A stretch of DNA of 64,000 bases, from positions 1 to 64,000 of the forward strand of contig JBFGZS010000014.1 in NCBI GenBank assembly GCA_041586615.1. The letters are read 5' to 3'. Source of the stretch: Motiliproteus sp041586615 (lineage in GTDB: Bacteria > Pseudomonadota > Gammaproteobacteria > Pseudomonadales > Balneatricaceae). The notes under the pieces were generated by a model, which saw nothing but the letters and a program-made list of their open reading frames with translations, did no database searches and was not told the origin of the DNA. Made by a program: the position numbers and the translations under genes. Below, piece by piece: positions 33,764 to 43,245 of this stretch. The number at the start of each line of letters is the position of its first letter. Position 1 is the stretch's first letter.

Positions 33764-35150
33764 TCTGACCCTTAACGCGTTGCAACACGCCATAGCGGGA
33801 AGTCAGTGCCACGGTGATGCCGTGTTTTCCCGCATCAGTACCGACACGCGTTCATTGCAGCCGGGTGATCTTTTTGTCGCCTTGAGCGGACCGAATTTTG
33901 ATGGCAACCGCTTCGTGACTCAGGCGGCAGAAAAAGGCGCCTGCGCCGCCGTTGTCAGCCGGTTACAGCCGGGGCCTTTACCACAACTGGTGGTGGATGA
34001 TGTGTTGTTGGCCTTAGGTCGAATTGCTCAGATGAACCGGCAACGTTTTCAGGGGCCGTTAGTTGCCGTTACCGGCAGCAGTGGCAAGACCAGTGTGAAA
34101 GAGATGTTGGCGGCGATCCTGTCGCGTCAGGGGGCGGTGTTAGCGACAACGGGTAATCTGAATAATGCCATTGGCGTACCGTTGACCCTGCTGGATATTG
34201 CGCCGACGCACCGGTTTGCTGTGATCGAAATGGGAGCGAGTGGGCCTAGCGAAATCGCCTATTCGGCAGGTTTGGCGTCCGCGTCCATTGCCATCCTGAC
34301 TAATGCCGGCGGTGCGCACCTTGAGGGGTTTGGTGACCTGATGGGCGTGGTACGCGCCAAAGGTGAGATTTTTGATGGCTTGGCCGATAGCGGTATCGGG
34401 GTGGTTAACCTCGATGATGCGAATGCCCCATATTGGCTGGAGCGTCTCGGCCCCCGGCGTTCGCGCACCTTTAGCCTGGTCTCTGCACATGCCGATATCT
34501 TCGCCAGCCATATCGAAACGGGCCCGGATGGCTGCTGCGCCTTTGTACTCAATAGCCACGATGATCAGGTCGCTATCGAGCTGCGCGTTATGGGGCGGCA
34601 TTCGATTGCTAACGCGCTGGCGGCGGCCTCGGCGGCGCGGGTGCTCGGGGTCTCGTTGCAGGATATTCAGGCGGGACTCCAGGACTTTCGCGCCGTTAAA
34701 GGCCGTTTGCAGGCGTATCGCTCGGCACGCGGGCTGCGGGTCATTGACGATACCTACAATGCCAATCCGGAGTCCATTCGTGCGGCGATCCGCGTGCTGT
34801 CGGCGCTGCCGGGGCCGCGCTGCCTGATGCTCGGTGATATGGCCGAGCTGGGTGAGCAGGGTGCCGAGCTGCATGCGGAGGTGGGGCGCTATGCCGCGGA
34901 TCAGGGCATTCATACCCTGCTGGCCTGCGGCGCTTTCAGCGGCCATACCCTGTCAGGTTTTACCGCGGCGGGAGGTGAGAACGGAGCGTCTTTCGCCGAC
35001 CGAGCGCAGCTATTGGCTTCAGAACAATTTGCGCACATCGCGCAGGAGCAGCCAGGCCGATCGGTGGTGCTGGTAAAAGGATCGCGCAGTGCCGGGATGG
35101 AAAACGTAGTAAAGATGTTACTGATCGAGGATAACAAACCAACATGTTGA
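33753..35150 (+). CDS. murF: UDP-MurNAc-tripeptide D-Ala-D-Ala ligase MurF
   Basis: A 465-residue Mur ligase. Features are ISTDTRSLQPGDLFVALSG, the ATP loop AVTGSSGKTSVKEMLA, ATTGNLNNAIGVPLTLL, EMGASGPSEIAY, LTNAGGAHLEGFG and DDTYNANPESIRAAI. ATG 33753 has GGGAGG upstream and is preferred to the upstream start 33735. It is coupled to murE and mraY by short overlaps. Confidence 0.95.
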   Translation: MIDSLTLNALQHAIAGSQCHGDAVFSRISTDTRSLQPGDLFVALSGPNFDGNRFVTQAAEKGACAAVVSRLQPGPLPQLVVDDVLLALGRIAQMNRQRFQGPLVAVTGSSGKTSVKEMLAAILSRQGAVLATTGNLNNAIGVPLTLLDIAPTHRFAVIEMGASGPSEIAYSAGLASASIAILTNAGGAHLEGFGDLMGVVRAKGEIFDGLADSGIGVVNLDDANAPYWLERLGPRRSRTFSLVSAHADIFASHIETGPDGCCAFVLNSHDDQVAIELRVMGRHSIANALAAASAARVLGVSLQDIQAGLQDFRAVKGRLQAYRSARGLRVIDDTYNANPESIRAAIRVLSALPGPRCLMLGDMAELGEQGAELHAEVGRYAADQGIHTLLACGAFSGHTLSGFTAAGGENGASFADRAQLLASEQFAHIAQEQPGRSVVLVKGSRSAGMENVVKMLLIEDNKPTC

Positions 35151-36226
35151 TATTTCTTGCCGAACTTTTAAGCCAGTTTGAGCCGGGCTTTGCGGTATTT
35201 CAATACCTGACACTACGGGGCATTCTCGGGGTATTGACCGCGTTGATGATCTCCGTGCTGGTGGGGCCGGTCATGATCCGTCGGTTGCGGCATTATCAGA
35301 TCGGACAATCCGTGCGTGATGATGGCCCCAAAAGTCATCTAAGCAAGGCCGGCACGCCGACCATGGGCGGTGCGCTGATCTTGATTGCTATCGGTATCAG
35401 CACATTGCTCTGGGGCGACCTGAGTAATCGCTATGTCTGGATCACCCTGATCGTCACATTGATTTTTGGTGCCGTCGGTTGGGTCGATGATTATCGCAAG
35501 GTCGTGGAGAAAAACTCGCGGGGTTTGCCGGCACGCTGGAAATACCTCTGGCAGTCGGTGGGAGGTTTAGGCGCGGCGCTGGTCTTATACCTGGGCGCAA
35601 GCAGCCCGGTCGAAACCATCTTGATCGTGCCTTTTTTCAAAGAAGTCGCCATTGAGATGGGGCTGTTTTATATCGTCTTCACCTATTTTGTTATCGTCGG
35701 TACCAGCAACGCAGTCAACCTGACCGACGGCCTGGATGGACTGGCCATTATGCCCACGGTGCTGGTGGCAGGGGCGCTGGGGCTGTTCGCCTACCTGAGC
35801 GGTAACATCAATTTTGCCAGCTACTTGCAGATTCCCTATGTCGTCGGCTCCGGTGAGCTGATTGTCTTTTGCGGGTCTATCGTGGGTGCCGGCCTCGGGT
35901 TTCTCTGGTTTAACACCTATCCTGCGCAGGTTTTTATGGGCGATGTCGGCGCATTGGCGTTAGGCGCTGCCTTGGGGGTTGTGGCGGTTATTGTTCGGCA
36001 AGAACTGGTGCTGGTGATTATGGGCGGTGTCTTTGTGATGGAGACCGTGTCGGTCATTCTCCAGGTCGGCTCATACAAACTCACTGGCCGGCGAATTTTT
36101 CGCATGGCGCCGTTGCACCATCATTTCGAACTCAAGGGTTGGCCGGAGCCGCGTGTTATTGTGCGCTTCTGGATCGTGACCGTTATTCTGGTGCTGGTTG
36201 GCTTGGCAACATTGAAAATTCGCTAA
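35144..36226 (+). CDS. mraY: Phospho-MurNAc-pentapeptide transferase MraY
   Basis: A 360-residue ten-helix membrane enzyme forming lipid I. Signature stretches are KAGTPTMGGALIL, GWVDDYRKVVEKNSRGL, NAVNLTDGLDGLAI (catalytic Asp cluster), GFLWFNTYPAQVFMGDVGALALG and APLHHHFELKGWPE. The length equals E. coli MraY. It overlaps murF. Confidence 0.97.
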   Translation: MLIFLAELLSQFEPGFAVFQYLTLRGILGVLTALMISVLVGPVMIRRLRHYQIGQSVRDDGPKSHLSKAGTPTMGGALILIAIGISTLLWGDLSNRYVWITLIVTLIFGAVGWVDDYRKVVEKNSRGLPARWKYLWQSVGGLGAALVLYLGASSPVETILIVPFFKEVAIEMGLFYIVFTYFVIVGTSNAVNLTDGLDGLAIMPTVLVAGALGLFAYLSGNINFASYLQIPYVVGSGELIVFCGSIVGAGLGFLWFNTYPAQVFMGDVGALALGAALGVVAVIVRQELVLVIMGGVFVMETVSVILQVGSYKLTGRRIFRMAPLHHHFELKGWPEPRVIVRFWIVTVILVLVGLATLKIR

Positions 36227-36301
36227 CACAGCGGTTGGCTCAGGGCCCGAATCCTATGACGGGCTTCGGCGTTACTCGAAGGTAAGGGAGTTAGACAGGC
36301 T

Positions 36302-37648
36302 ATGCAGGTAATCGGCAGTGACAGATTTACACTGGTGATCGGTCTTGGTAAGACCGGGTTTTCCTGTGCCCGTTACCTGCATGATAAGGGCGAGCGGTTT
36401 GCCATGCTCGATACCCGTGCGCACCCGCCACAGTTGGCGCGTTTTCAGCAAGAGTTCCCGGGAATTGCCGTGCACTGTGGGCCGTTGGCCGCGCGTCTGC
36501 TAGGCAGCGCCAGCCGGATTGTTGTGAGCCCGGGGGTCGCCCGCCTGGAGCCGGCTATCGTGGCGGCAGACGCTGCCGGTATCGACATTCTTGGCGACAT
36601 CGACCTGTTTTGTGTCGAGGTGCAGGCCCCGATCATCGCCATTACCGGTTCTAACGCCAAGAGCACGGTTACCACGTTAGTTGGTGAGATGGCCGCAGCG
36701 GATGGTCGCGACGTCGGCGTAGGCGGCAATCTGGGGCTGCCGGTTCTGGACCTGCTACGGGAGGGTGAAAAGGCGCTGTATGTGCTGGAGTTATCCAGTT
36801 TTCAGCTAGAGACCACCGAGCGATTGCAGGCGGAAGTGGCGACCATCCTGAATATCAGTGCTGATCATATGGATCGCTATGCGAGCATGGCGGATTATCA
36901 TCAGGCCAAGCAGCGAATCTACCGCGGCTGCCGTCATGCGGTGTACAACGGCGAAGACCTGTTGACCCAGCCTCTGTTGCCCGACAATGTCACTCAGGTG
37001 CGCTTTGCTGTTCAGCGCCCCGATCTGAACGATTTTGGCGTGATCGAGCATGAAGGCGAGACCTGGTTGGCCCAGGGCCTGACCCCCCTGATGCCCACGA
37101 GCACCATGGCGTTGCGTGGCAAGCATCATGTCGCCAATGCCTTGGCCGCGTTGGCGCTAGGGCATGCCGCCGGACTTTCGATGGCGGCGATGCTCGCTGT
37201 CCTAACCGGTTTCGCCGGATTACGTCACCGTTGTCAGTGGGTACGGTGCCTTAACGGGGTCGATTATTACAACGATTCCAAGGGCACCAACGTCGGCGCT
37301 ACGCTGGCGGCCATTGGCGGGCTTGGGCCGACAATTACGGGCAAGATTATCCTGATTGCCGGCGGAGAGGGTAAGGGTGCCGATTTTACCGAGTTGGCTG
37401 CCCCAATGTTTCGCTGGGGGCGCGCGGCCTTGTTGATCGGTCGCGACAGCGCCAGTATTAGTGCTATTTTGCCCGCCAGCCTCGCGCAGGAACACTGCGC
37501 AACCCTGGAACAGGCGGTCGCGCGCGCGGCACAGCTGGCCGAGCCGGGCGATAGTGTCTTGCTGTCTCCTGCCTGCGCCAGTTTCGACATGTTCACGGGC
37601 TTTGAGCAGCGCGGTGATCACTTTATTAACGCCGTTGAGGCCTTATGA
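36302..37648 (+). CDS. murD: UDP-MurNAc-L-Ala D-Glu ligase MurD
   Basis: A 448-residue Mur ligase adding D-glutamate. The N-terminal domain begins TLVIGLGKTGFSCARYL. The ATP loop is AITGSNAKSTVTTLVGEM, and further motifs are LELSSFQLETTERL, ILNISADHMDRY, LRHRCQWVR, YNDSKGTNVGATLAAI and the C-terminal LLSPACASFDMFTGFEQRG. It is preceded by a 75-bp gap after mraY with GGTAAGGGAG as ribosome site, and overlaps ftsW. Confidence 0.96.
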   Translation: MQVIGSDRFTLVIGLGKTGFSCARYLHDKGERFAMLDTRAHPPQLARFQQEFPGIAVHCGPLAARLLGSASRIVVSPGVARLEPAIVAADAAGIDILGDIDLFCVEVQAPIIAITGSNAKSTVTTLVGEMAAADGRDVGVGGNLGLPVLDLLREGEKALYVLELSSFQLETTERLQAEVATILNISADHMDRYASMADYHQAKQRIYRGCRHAVYNGEDLLTQPLLPDNVTQVRFAVQRPDLNDFGVIEHEGETWLAQGLTPLMPTSTMALRGKHHVANALAALALGHAAGLSMAAMLAVLTGFAGLRHRCQWVRCLNGVDYYNDSKGTNVGATLAAIGGLGPTITGKIILIAGGEGKGADFTELAAPMFRWGRAALLIGRDSASISAILPASLAQEHCATLEQAVARAAQLAEPGDSVLLSPACASFDMFTGFEQRGDHFINAVEAL

Positions 37649-38934
37649 TTATGGCCAGAGCGGCAGTCGATACCAAAAGCACATTGTCGGCGCAGGCCAG
37701 CGCGTCAGAGAGGGGCTCGCCAAGGCGTTTCCTGGCGAACTGGCGCCTGCCGCGTCTGTCATTGCGTGCGCCGTCGCTGATGACGCCGGCGCAGGGACCC
37801 GTTGATGGCATCTTGCTGTTTTGTGCCATAACGCTGGTGCTGACCGGCTTTTTGATGATTACCTCGGCATCGATGGAAGTGGCACTGGCCGATAAAGGGT
37901 CATTGTTTTATTTTGCGTTGCGCCATCTGATTTTCATTGGCGTGGCCCTGATCGTCGCGGCGTGCGCCTGTCTGGCGCCTATTCCATTTTGGCAACGCAC
38001 GGGGCCTTGGTGGTTGTTGGGGGCCTTTGTCCTGTTGGTTGCGGTGCTGATCCCGGGTATCGGCCGCGAGGTCAACGGCAGTATCCGCTGGATCCGTATC
38101 GGGCCGATCAATATTCAGGCGTCTGAATTGGCGAAGCTGTTCGTTATTATCTATATATCCGGCTATCTGGTGCGGCGCCTGGACGAGGTGAGAACCCAGT
38201 GGAGTGGCTTCTTTAAGCCGATGGGTGTCGTCGGCGTCTTTGTTTTTCTGCTGATTCTGGAACCGGATTTCGGTGCCGTGGTCGTGCTGATGTGTACGGT
38301 TCTGGGCATGCTCTTTTTGAGCGGCATGCGCATGAGCCAGTTTCTGGTCGTGATACTGGGCAGTGGGGTACTGATCGCTCTGATGGCCGTCTTCGAGCCT
38401 TACCGTATGCAGCGTCTGGTTACCTTCCTGGATCCCTGGGCCGACCCCTTCGGCAGTGGCTATCAACTGGCGCAGGCTCAGATCGCTTACGGTCGTGGCG
38501 AGTTGTTTGGGCTCGGGCTGGGTAACAGTGTGCAGAAACTATTTTTCCTGCCCGAAGCCCATACGGACTTTGTGTATTCGGTGCTGGCCGAAGAAATGGG
38601 CTTGCTCGGTGCACTGGCGGTGGTGGGCTTGTTTGCCTTGCTGGTGGTTAGGGCCTTCTGTATCGGTGGTTGGGCTGAACGCCTGGGGTTACGCTTCCAT
38701 GCCTATATTGCCTATGGTATCGCCTTGGTTTTTGCCGGTCAGGCGTTGATCAATATTGGTGTCAATGTCGGTGTGTTGCCGACCAAAGGCCTGACGTTGC
38801 CGTTGGTGAGTTATGGGGGCAGTAGCCTGGTGGTGTGTCTGACCATGCTGGCGATCTTGTGCCGGATTCATCTGGAAAGCTACCGACTTGCCACGACCGG
38901 CGAAGCGCCAGATCAGAAGGAGACGGTAGCATGA
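37645..38934 (+). CDS. ftsW: SEDS glycosyltransferase FtsW
   Basis: A 429-residue, about ten-helix membrane glycan polymerase of the septum. After a polar ~50-residue cytosolic N terminus come the SEDS signatures: GREVNGSIRWIRIGPINIQASELAKLF, LEPDFGAVVVL, DPWADPFGSGYQLAQAQIAYGRG, PEAHTDFVYSVLAEEMGLLG and the C-terminal GVLPTKGLTLPLVSYGGSSL. It acts with FtsI. It overlaps murD (ATGA) and murG. Confidence 0.96.
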   Translation: MIMARAAVDTKSTLSAQASASERGSPRRFLANWRLPRLSLRAPSLMTPAQGPVDGILLFCAITLVLTGFLMITSASMEVALADKGSLFYFALRHLIFIGVALIVAACACLAPIPFWQRTGPWWLLGAFVLLVAVLIPGIGREVNGSIRWIRIGPINIQASELAKLFVIIYISGYLVRRLDEVRTQWSGFFKPMGVVGVFVFLLILEPDFGAVVVLMCTVLGMLFLSGMRMSQFLVVILGSGVLIALMAVFEPYRMQRLVTFLDPWADPFGSGYQLAQAQIAYGRGELFGLGLGNSVQKLFFLPEAHTDFVYSVLAEEMGLLGALAVVGLFALLVVRAFCIGGWAERLGLRFHAYIAYGIALVFAGQALINIGVNVGVLPTKGLTLPLVSYGGSSLVVCLTMLAILCRIHLESYRLATTGEAPDQKETVA

Positions 38935-40016
38935 ATCAAGGTAGCAAGGGCTGTGTCCTGATTATGGCCGGAGGTACCGGCGGCCATGTGTTTCCGGCTC
39001 TGGCGACGGCCAAGCAGTTATCCGCACTGGGTTACGACGTTGAATGGCTGGGTACCCGGGCCGGTATTGAAGCGGTTCAGGTGCCTAAAGCCGGCATCTT
39101 ATTGCACTGTATTGAGGTGGCCGGATTGCGGGGCAAGGGGCGCGTAAGTCTGCTGTTTGCCCCGGTGCGTGTGCTTAAGGCGGTGTATCAGGCCATAGCG
39201 GTGCTGCGCCGCGTGCGACCGGTGGCCGTCCTGGGTATGGGCGGTTTTGCCAGCGGTCCCGGCGGATTGGCGGCCTGGCTATTACGGCGGCCCTTACTGA
39301 TACATGAACAGAATGCCATTGCGGGCATGACCAACCGTATCTTGGCACGCTTGGCCAAGCGGGTGATGCAGGCATTTCCCGGCGCGCTCCCCAAGGCAAT
39401 CTGTACCGGTAACCCGATACGGGCGTCTATTCTGGACCTGGCGGACCCCGCCACCCGCTACGCGACCCGTCAGGGCCCCCTTCGATTGCTGGTCGTGGGC
39501 GGCAGTCTGGGTGCGCAGGCGATTAACCAGTGTTTACCCGAAGCCCTGGCGCTGATGCCAGAAGCCGAGCGGCCGGACGTTTGGCATCAGACCGGCGTGC
39601 GCAACCTCGCGGATACCCAGGCCCGTTACGCCGAGCGGGGTGTGCAGGGGCGGGTCGAGGCTTTTATCGACGATATGGATAGCGCGTATGGGTGGGCTGA
39701 TCTGGTGCTGTGCCGGGCTGGAGCGCTGACCGTCAGTGAAATAAGCTGCGCCGGTATCGCGTCAATATTGGTGCCTTATCCCTATGCGGTGGACGATCAC
39801 CAGACCGCCAACGCACGTTTTTTAGCCGATCACAACGCGGCGCAATTGCTGCCGCAGCCCGCGTTGACGCCGTCGCGTTTGCTTGAATTACTACAACAAC
39901 TCGGCGACCGAACCACGTTACTGACCATGGCCCATTGCGCCCGGCAGCAGGCGGTACTGGATGCGAGTCAGCGGGTAGCAGAACAGATTCAGGAGTGTGC
40001 CCTTGAAAATAAATAA
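38931..40016 (+). CDS. murG: Lipid II-forming GlcNAc transferase MurG
   Basis: A 361-residue GT-B glycosyltransferase. The first G loop is IMAGGTGGHVFPALA, the second is LGMGGFASGPGGLAAW, followed by LLIHEQNAIAGMTNR, VVGGSLGAQAINQ, LVLCRAGALTVSEI and VPYPYAVDDHQTANA. AGAAGGAGA precedes ATG 38931, which overlaps the ftsW stop. It converts lipid I to lipid II at the inner membrane surface. Confidence 0.96.
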   Translation: MNQGSKGCVLIMAGGTGGHVFPALATAKQLSALGYDVEWLGTRAGIEAVQVPKAGILLHCIEVAGLRGKGRVSLLFAPVRVLKAVYQAIAVLRRVRPVAVLGMGGFASGPGGLAAWLLRRPLLIHEQNAIAGMTNRILARLAKRVMQAFPGALPKAICTGNPIRASILDLADPATRYATRQGPLRLLVVGGSLGAQAINQCLPEALALMPEAERPDVWHQTGVRNLADTQARYAERGVQGRVEAFIDDMDSAYGWADLVLCRAGALTVSEISCAGIASILVPYPYAVDDHQTANARFLADHNAAQLLPQPALTPSRLLELLQQLGDRTTLLTMAHCARQQAVLDASQRVAEQIQECALENK

Positions 40017-41472
40017 TGCAACGTCCAGTGCGTCGCGAATCAAGACCCAGTATGAAATGCCGGAGATGCGGCGCATCGGCCGGATTCACTTCGTGGGTAT
40101 CGGCGGTGTTGGCATGTGCGGTATTGCCGAGGTGCTGTTGAATCAAGGCTATGCGATTGCCGGGTCCGATCTTCGCCGCTCAGCTGTTACCGAACGGTTA
40201 GAAAAGCTGGGCATGACGATCCATATCGGCCATCAGCAAAGCAATATCGCTGCTGTTGACGCCGTCGTCATATCCAGCGCGGTGGGGGAAGATAACCCGG
40301 AAGTTCAGGCGGCCCGTGCACAACGAATTCCCGTGGTGCGCCGCGCGGAAATGCTGGCCGAGCTGATGCGCTACCGGCACGGTATTGCTGTTGCAGGAAC
40401 CCACGGCAAGACCACCACCACCAGCTTGGTGGCCTCGGTGTTTGCTCAGGCCGGACTGGATCCGACCTTTGTGATTGGCGGTAAGCTTACCAGCGCCGGC
40501 ACCAATGCACGGTTGGGCGAGAGTCGCTATCTGGTGGCTGAGGCCGATGAAAGTGATGCCTCCTTCTTGCATTTGCAACCCATGGTTTCAATCGTAACCA
40601 ATATCGACGCCGACCATATGTCGACCTACGGTGGTGATTTTAACGTCTTGAAGAAAACCTTTGTCGATTTTCTGCACAACTTACCGTTCTACGGACTGGC
40701 GGTGCTCTGTACCGATGATCCGATCGTCAGCGAAATACTCCCGCAGATCAGCCGCCCCGTGTTGACCTATGGTTTGAATGAAGACGCGGACTTCCGCGCC
40801 GTCGATCTTAAGCAGACGGGCATGGTGACCCGGTTTCGGGTGTTGCGGCCAGAAGGCTACGCCGCGTTGGATATTTCACTGAATATGCCCGGCGAGCACA
40901 ACGTACTCAACGCCTTGGCCACCATTGCGGTCGCGACTGACGAAGGGGTCAGCGATCAGGCAATCATCGACGGCCTGTGTCAGTTCCAAGGGGTCGGGCG
41001 GCGCTTCCAGGTCCAGGGCGAGTTTCCGATCGAAGGCGGTAGCGTGCTGATGGTGGACGATTACGGGCATCATCCCCGCGAAGTGGCCGCGACCCTGCAG
41101 GCGATCCGCAATGGCTGGCCTGATCGACGTCTGGTGACGCTGTACCAGCCGCACCGCTACAGCCGTACCCGCGATCTGTATGAAGATTTCGTCCAGATAC
41201 TCTCGGAGCCGGATGTCCTGCTGCTGATGGATATCTACCCTGCCGGTGAAGAACCGATTGCCGGTTCGGACGGGCGAAGCCTGTGTCGTAGTATCCGTCA
41301 GCGCGGCAAAGTCGACCCCGTGTTTGTGGAACGTGGGGAAAATATAGCCGCGCTGTTGCAGCATATTTTGCAACCCGGTGATCTGTTGCTGACCCAGGGC
41401 GCCGGGGATATCGGCAGCATCTCACAGCAATTGGCGCAGCAGGGCTTGAAGGACCTGGAGGCGCAAGCATGA
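40003..41472 (+). CDS. murC: UDP-MurNAc L-alanine ligase MurC
   Basis: A 489-residue Mur ligase. Motifs are MRRIGRIHFVGIGGVGMCGIAEVL, GSDLRRSAVTERL, AVAGTHGKTTTTSLVASVF, EADESDASFLHL, NIDADHMSTYGGDF and VDDYGHHPREVAATL. The frame reaches GTG 39997, but AGGAG at 39991-39995 is spaced seven bases from TTG 40003, so this TTG is the likely start. ATG 40060 is a weaker possibility. It overlaps the end of murG and the start of ddlB. Confidence 0.94.
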   Translation: MKINNATSSASRIKTQYEMPEMRRIGRIHFVGIGGVGMCGIAEVLLNQGYAIAGSDLRRSAVTERLEKLGMTIHIGHQQSNIAAVDAVVISSAVGEDNPEVQAARAQRIPVVRRAEMLAELMRYRHGIAVAGTHGKTTTTSLVASVFAQAGLDPTFVIGGKLTSAGTNARLGESRYLVAEADESDASFLHLQPMVSIVTNIDADHMSTYGGDFNVLKKTFVDFLHNLPFYGLAVLCTDDPIVSEILPQISRPVLTYGLNEDADFRAVDLKQTGMVTRFRVLRPEGYAALDISLNMPGEHNVLNALATIAVATDEGVSDQAIIDGLCQFQGVGRRFQVQGEFPIEGGSVLMVDDYGHHPREVAATLQAIRNGWPDRRLVTLYQPHRYSRTRDLYEDFVQILSEPDVLLLMDIYPAGEEPIAGSDGRSLCRSIRQRGKVDPVFVERGENIAALLQHILQPGDLLLTQGAGDIGSISQQLAQQGLKDLEAQA

Positions 41473-42416
41473 GTACGGGTAAGACGGTGCAGGGCGACGT
41501 GGCGCGTTTCGGTAAGGTCGCTGTGATCTATGGCGGCAATTCAGCAGAGCGTGCCGTATCGCTGAAGAGTGGGGCTGCGGTGCTGCAGGCGCTGCTCCGC
41601 GCGGGCGTGGATGCCTTTGGTATTGATCTGTTTGGGCCGCAAGGCAGCGATAATCCACTCGCGCAGCTCACAGCACAACCGATCGATCTGGCGTTTATTG
41701 CGCTGCATGGCCGGGGCGGTGAAGACGGCACTATTCAGGGGGCTCTCGAGATCTTGGGCATCCCCTACACCGGTAGTGGCGTGATGGCGTCGGCGCTGGG
41801 CATGGACAAAATGCGCTGCAAATGGATCTGGAGCGGTCTGGGACTTCCTTCGCCCGATTTTCAGCAGCTAACGGCTGACAGTGACTGGCAGGCCATCAGC
41901 CGGAACCTATTACCCGCCATGGTGAAGCCGGCCCATGAAGGTTCCAGTATTGGCATGGTGAAAGCGACAACAGCGCAAGAGCTGTCCGCCGCGTATAAAA
42001 CGGCCGTTGCGCTGGATTCCAGTGTGTTTGCCGAGCGTTGGGTGCAGGGCCGTGAATACACCATCGCGATCTTAGATGGTCAGGCGATGCCGGTTATTCG
42101 TCTGGAAACCCCGCATCAGTTCTATGACTATGACGCCAAATATGTATCGGATGATACGCATTATCACTTTGATACCCAGTTGAGTGCAGAAGAAGATGCG
42201 GAAATATGCCGGTTGTCCCTCGCCGCTTTTGAAGCGCTAGGGTGCAAAGGCTGGGGGCGCGTCGATGTGATGCAGGATGGCGACGGTCACTTCTGGTTGT
42301 TGGAGGTTAATACGATACCGGGCATGACCGATCATAGTCTTGTGCCGATGGCGGCGCGTGAAGCGGGTATTGAGTTTGAGCAGCTGGTGGTCAACATTCT
42401 GGCGACAGCAGTCTGA
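41469..42416 (+). CDS. ddlB: D-alanine-D-alanine ligase DdlB
   Basis: A 315-residue ATP-grasp ligase. It has AVIYGGNSAERAVSLKSG near the N terminus, FIALHGRGGEDGTIQGALE, IPYTGSGVMASALGMDK, PAMVKPAHEGSSIGM and the C-terminal FWLLEVNTIPGMTDHSLVP with the Mg-binding Glu/Asn. The start overlaps the murC stop by four bases. Confidence 0.96.
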   Translation: MSTGKTVQGDVARFGKVAVIYGGNSAERAVSLKSGAAVLQALLRAGVDAFGIDLFGPQGSDNPLAQLTAQPIDLAFIALHGRGGEDGTIQGALEILGIPYTGSGVMASALGMDKMRCKWIWSGLGLPSPDFQQLTADSDWQAISRNLLPAMVKPAHEGSSIGMVKATTAQELSAAYKTAVALDSSVFAERWVQGREYTIAILDGQAMPVIRLETPHQFYDYDAKYVSDDTHYHFDTQLSAEEDAEICRLSLAAFEALGCKGWGRVDVMQDGDGHFWLLEVNTIPGMTDHSLVPMAAREAGIEFEQLVVNILATAV

Positions 42417-42444
42417 AGAGGACGGGGACGCAGCGGTGGCTGTA

Positions 42445-43245
42445 ATGATGGCGGACAGCACGGTGGAAGACAGCACGATGGAAGACGCACGTGAGGGGGA
42501 CGTATGGCCCCGTCGCTTCGCGCTCTTTCGGCTCTGGTGCTGGTTGCAGGGGCCGTTGCTGCTGGCCTTCGTTTTCGCCTTGATCGGCGGCTTTCAGCAC
42601 TGGCTGAATCAGCCGTTGGCGGATGTTGAGATCGTCGGAACGTTACGCCAGACCGCGACAGCGGATGTGGTACGACAGGTTCGGGTGTTGGCGGTGGAGA
42701 ATTACGCCGACCTGGATCTGGCTGTTATTAAGACCGCGTTGGAAGCGCATCCCTGGGTGCATGACGTGGAGGTAAGGCGAACCTGGCCCGTCTCATTGCA
42801 GGTGACCGTCCGTGAAGAGCGGCCCATTGCACGTTGGGGACAGGGCGGATTACTGAACGAGGCCGGGAATGTGTTTTGGCCGCATCAGATTGAGGGCAGT
42901 GAATCCCTGCCCCTGCTGGTCGGTCCGCAAACCCGCGCACTAGAGATGATGACGCAGTACCTGACCATCAGTCAGTTATTACGGCCCTACGGTCTCAGGC
43001 TGAGCAAATTGGAACTGGAACCACGCGGTGCCTGGGCGCTGCAGCTGGATAATGGCATTCGGGTACTGATTGGACGGGGTCGGATTGTGGAAAAAGTTGA
43101 ACGCTTTACCGGCGTTTACAGTAATAAATTGACGCCCTATATCGAACGGATCAAACAGATCGATGTCCGCTATACGAATGGGTTGACGGTCACCTGGCAC
43201 GAGTCTCGCGAGGACGCGGGTGGCACAGGCCGGGGGACGAAATGA
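42445..43245 (+). CDS. ftsQ: Cell division protein FtsQ
   Basis: A 266-residue bitopic divisome protein. After an acidic cytosolic N terminus comes one membrane helix (GPLLLAFVFALIGGFQHWL), then a POTRA domain (LADVEIVGTLRQTATADVV to HPWVHDVEVRRTWPVSLQVTV, with EERPIARWG). The C-terminal FtsQ domain ends with VDVRY-like IDVRYTNGLTVTWH. ATG 42445 is used; GTG 42436 is an alternative. The C terminus overlaps the ftsA start. Confidence 0.93.
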   Translation: MMADSTVEDSTMEDAREGDVWPRRFALFRLWCWLQGPLLLAFVFALIGGFQHWLNQPLADVEIVGTLRQTATADVVRQVRVLAVENYADLDLAVIKTALEAHPWVHDVEVRRTWPVSLQVTVREERPIARWGQGGLLNEAGNVFWPHQIEGSESLPLLVGPQTRALEMMTQYLTISQLLRPYGLRLSKLELEPRGAWALQLDNGIRVLIGRGRIVEKVERFTGVYSNKLTPYIERIKQIDVRYTNGLTVTWHESREDAGGTGRGTK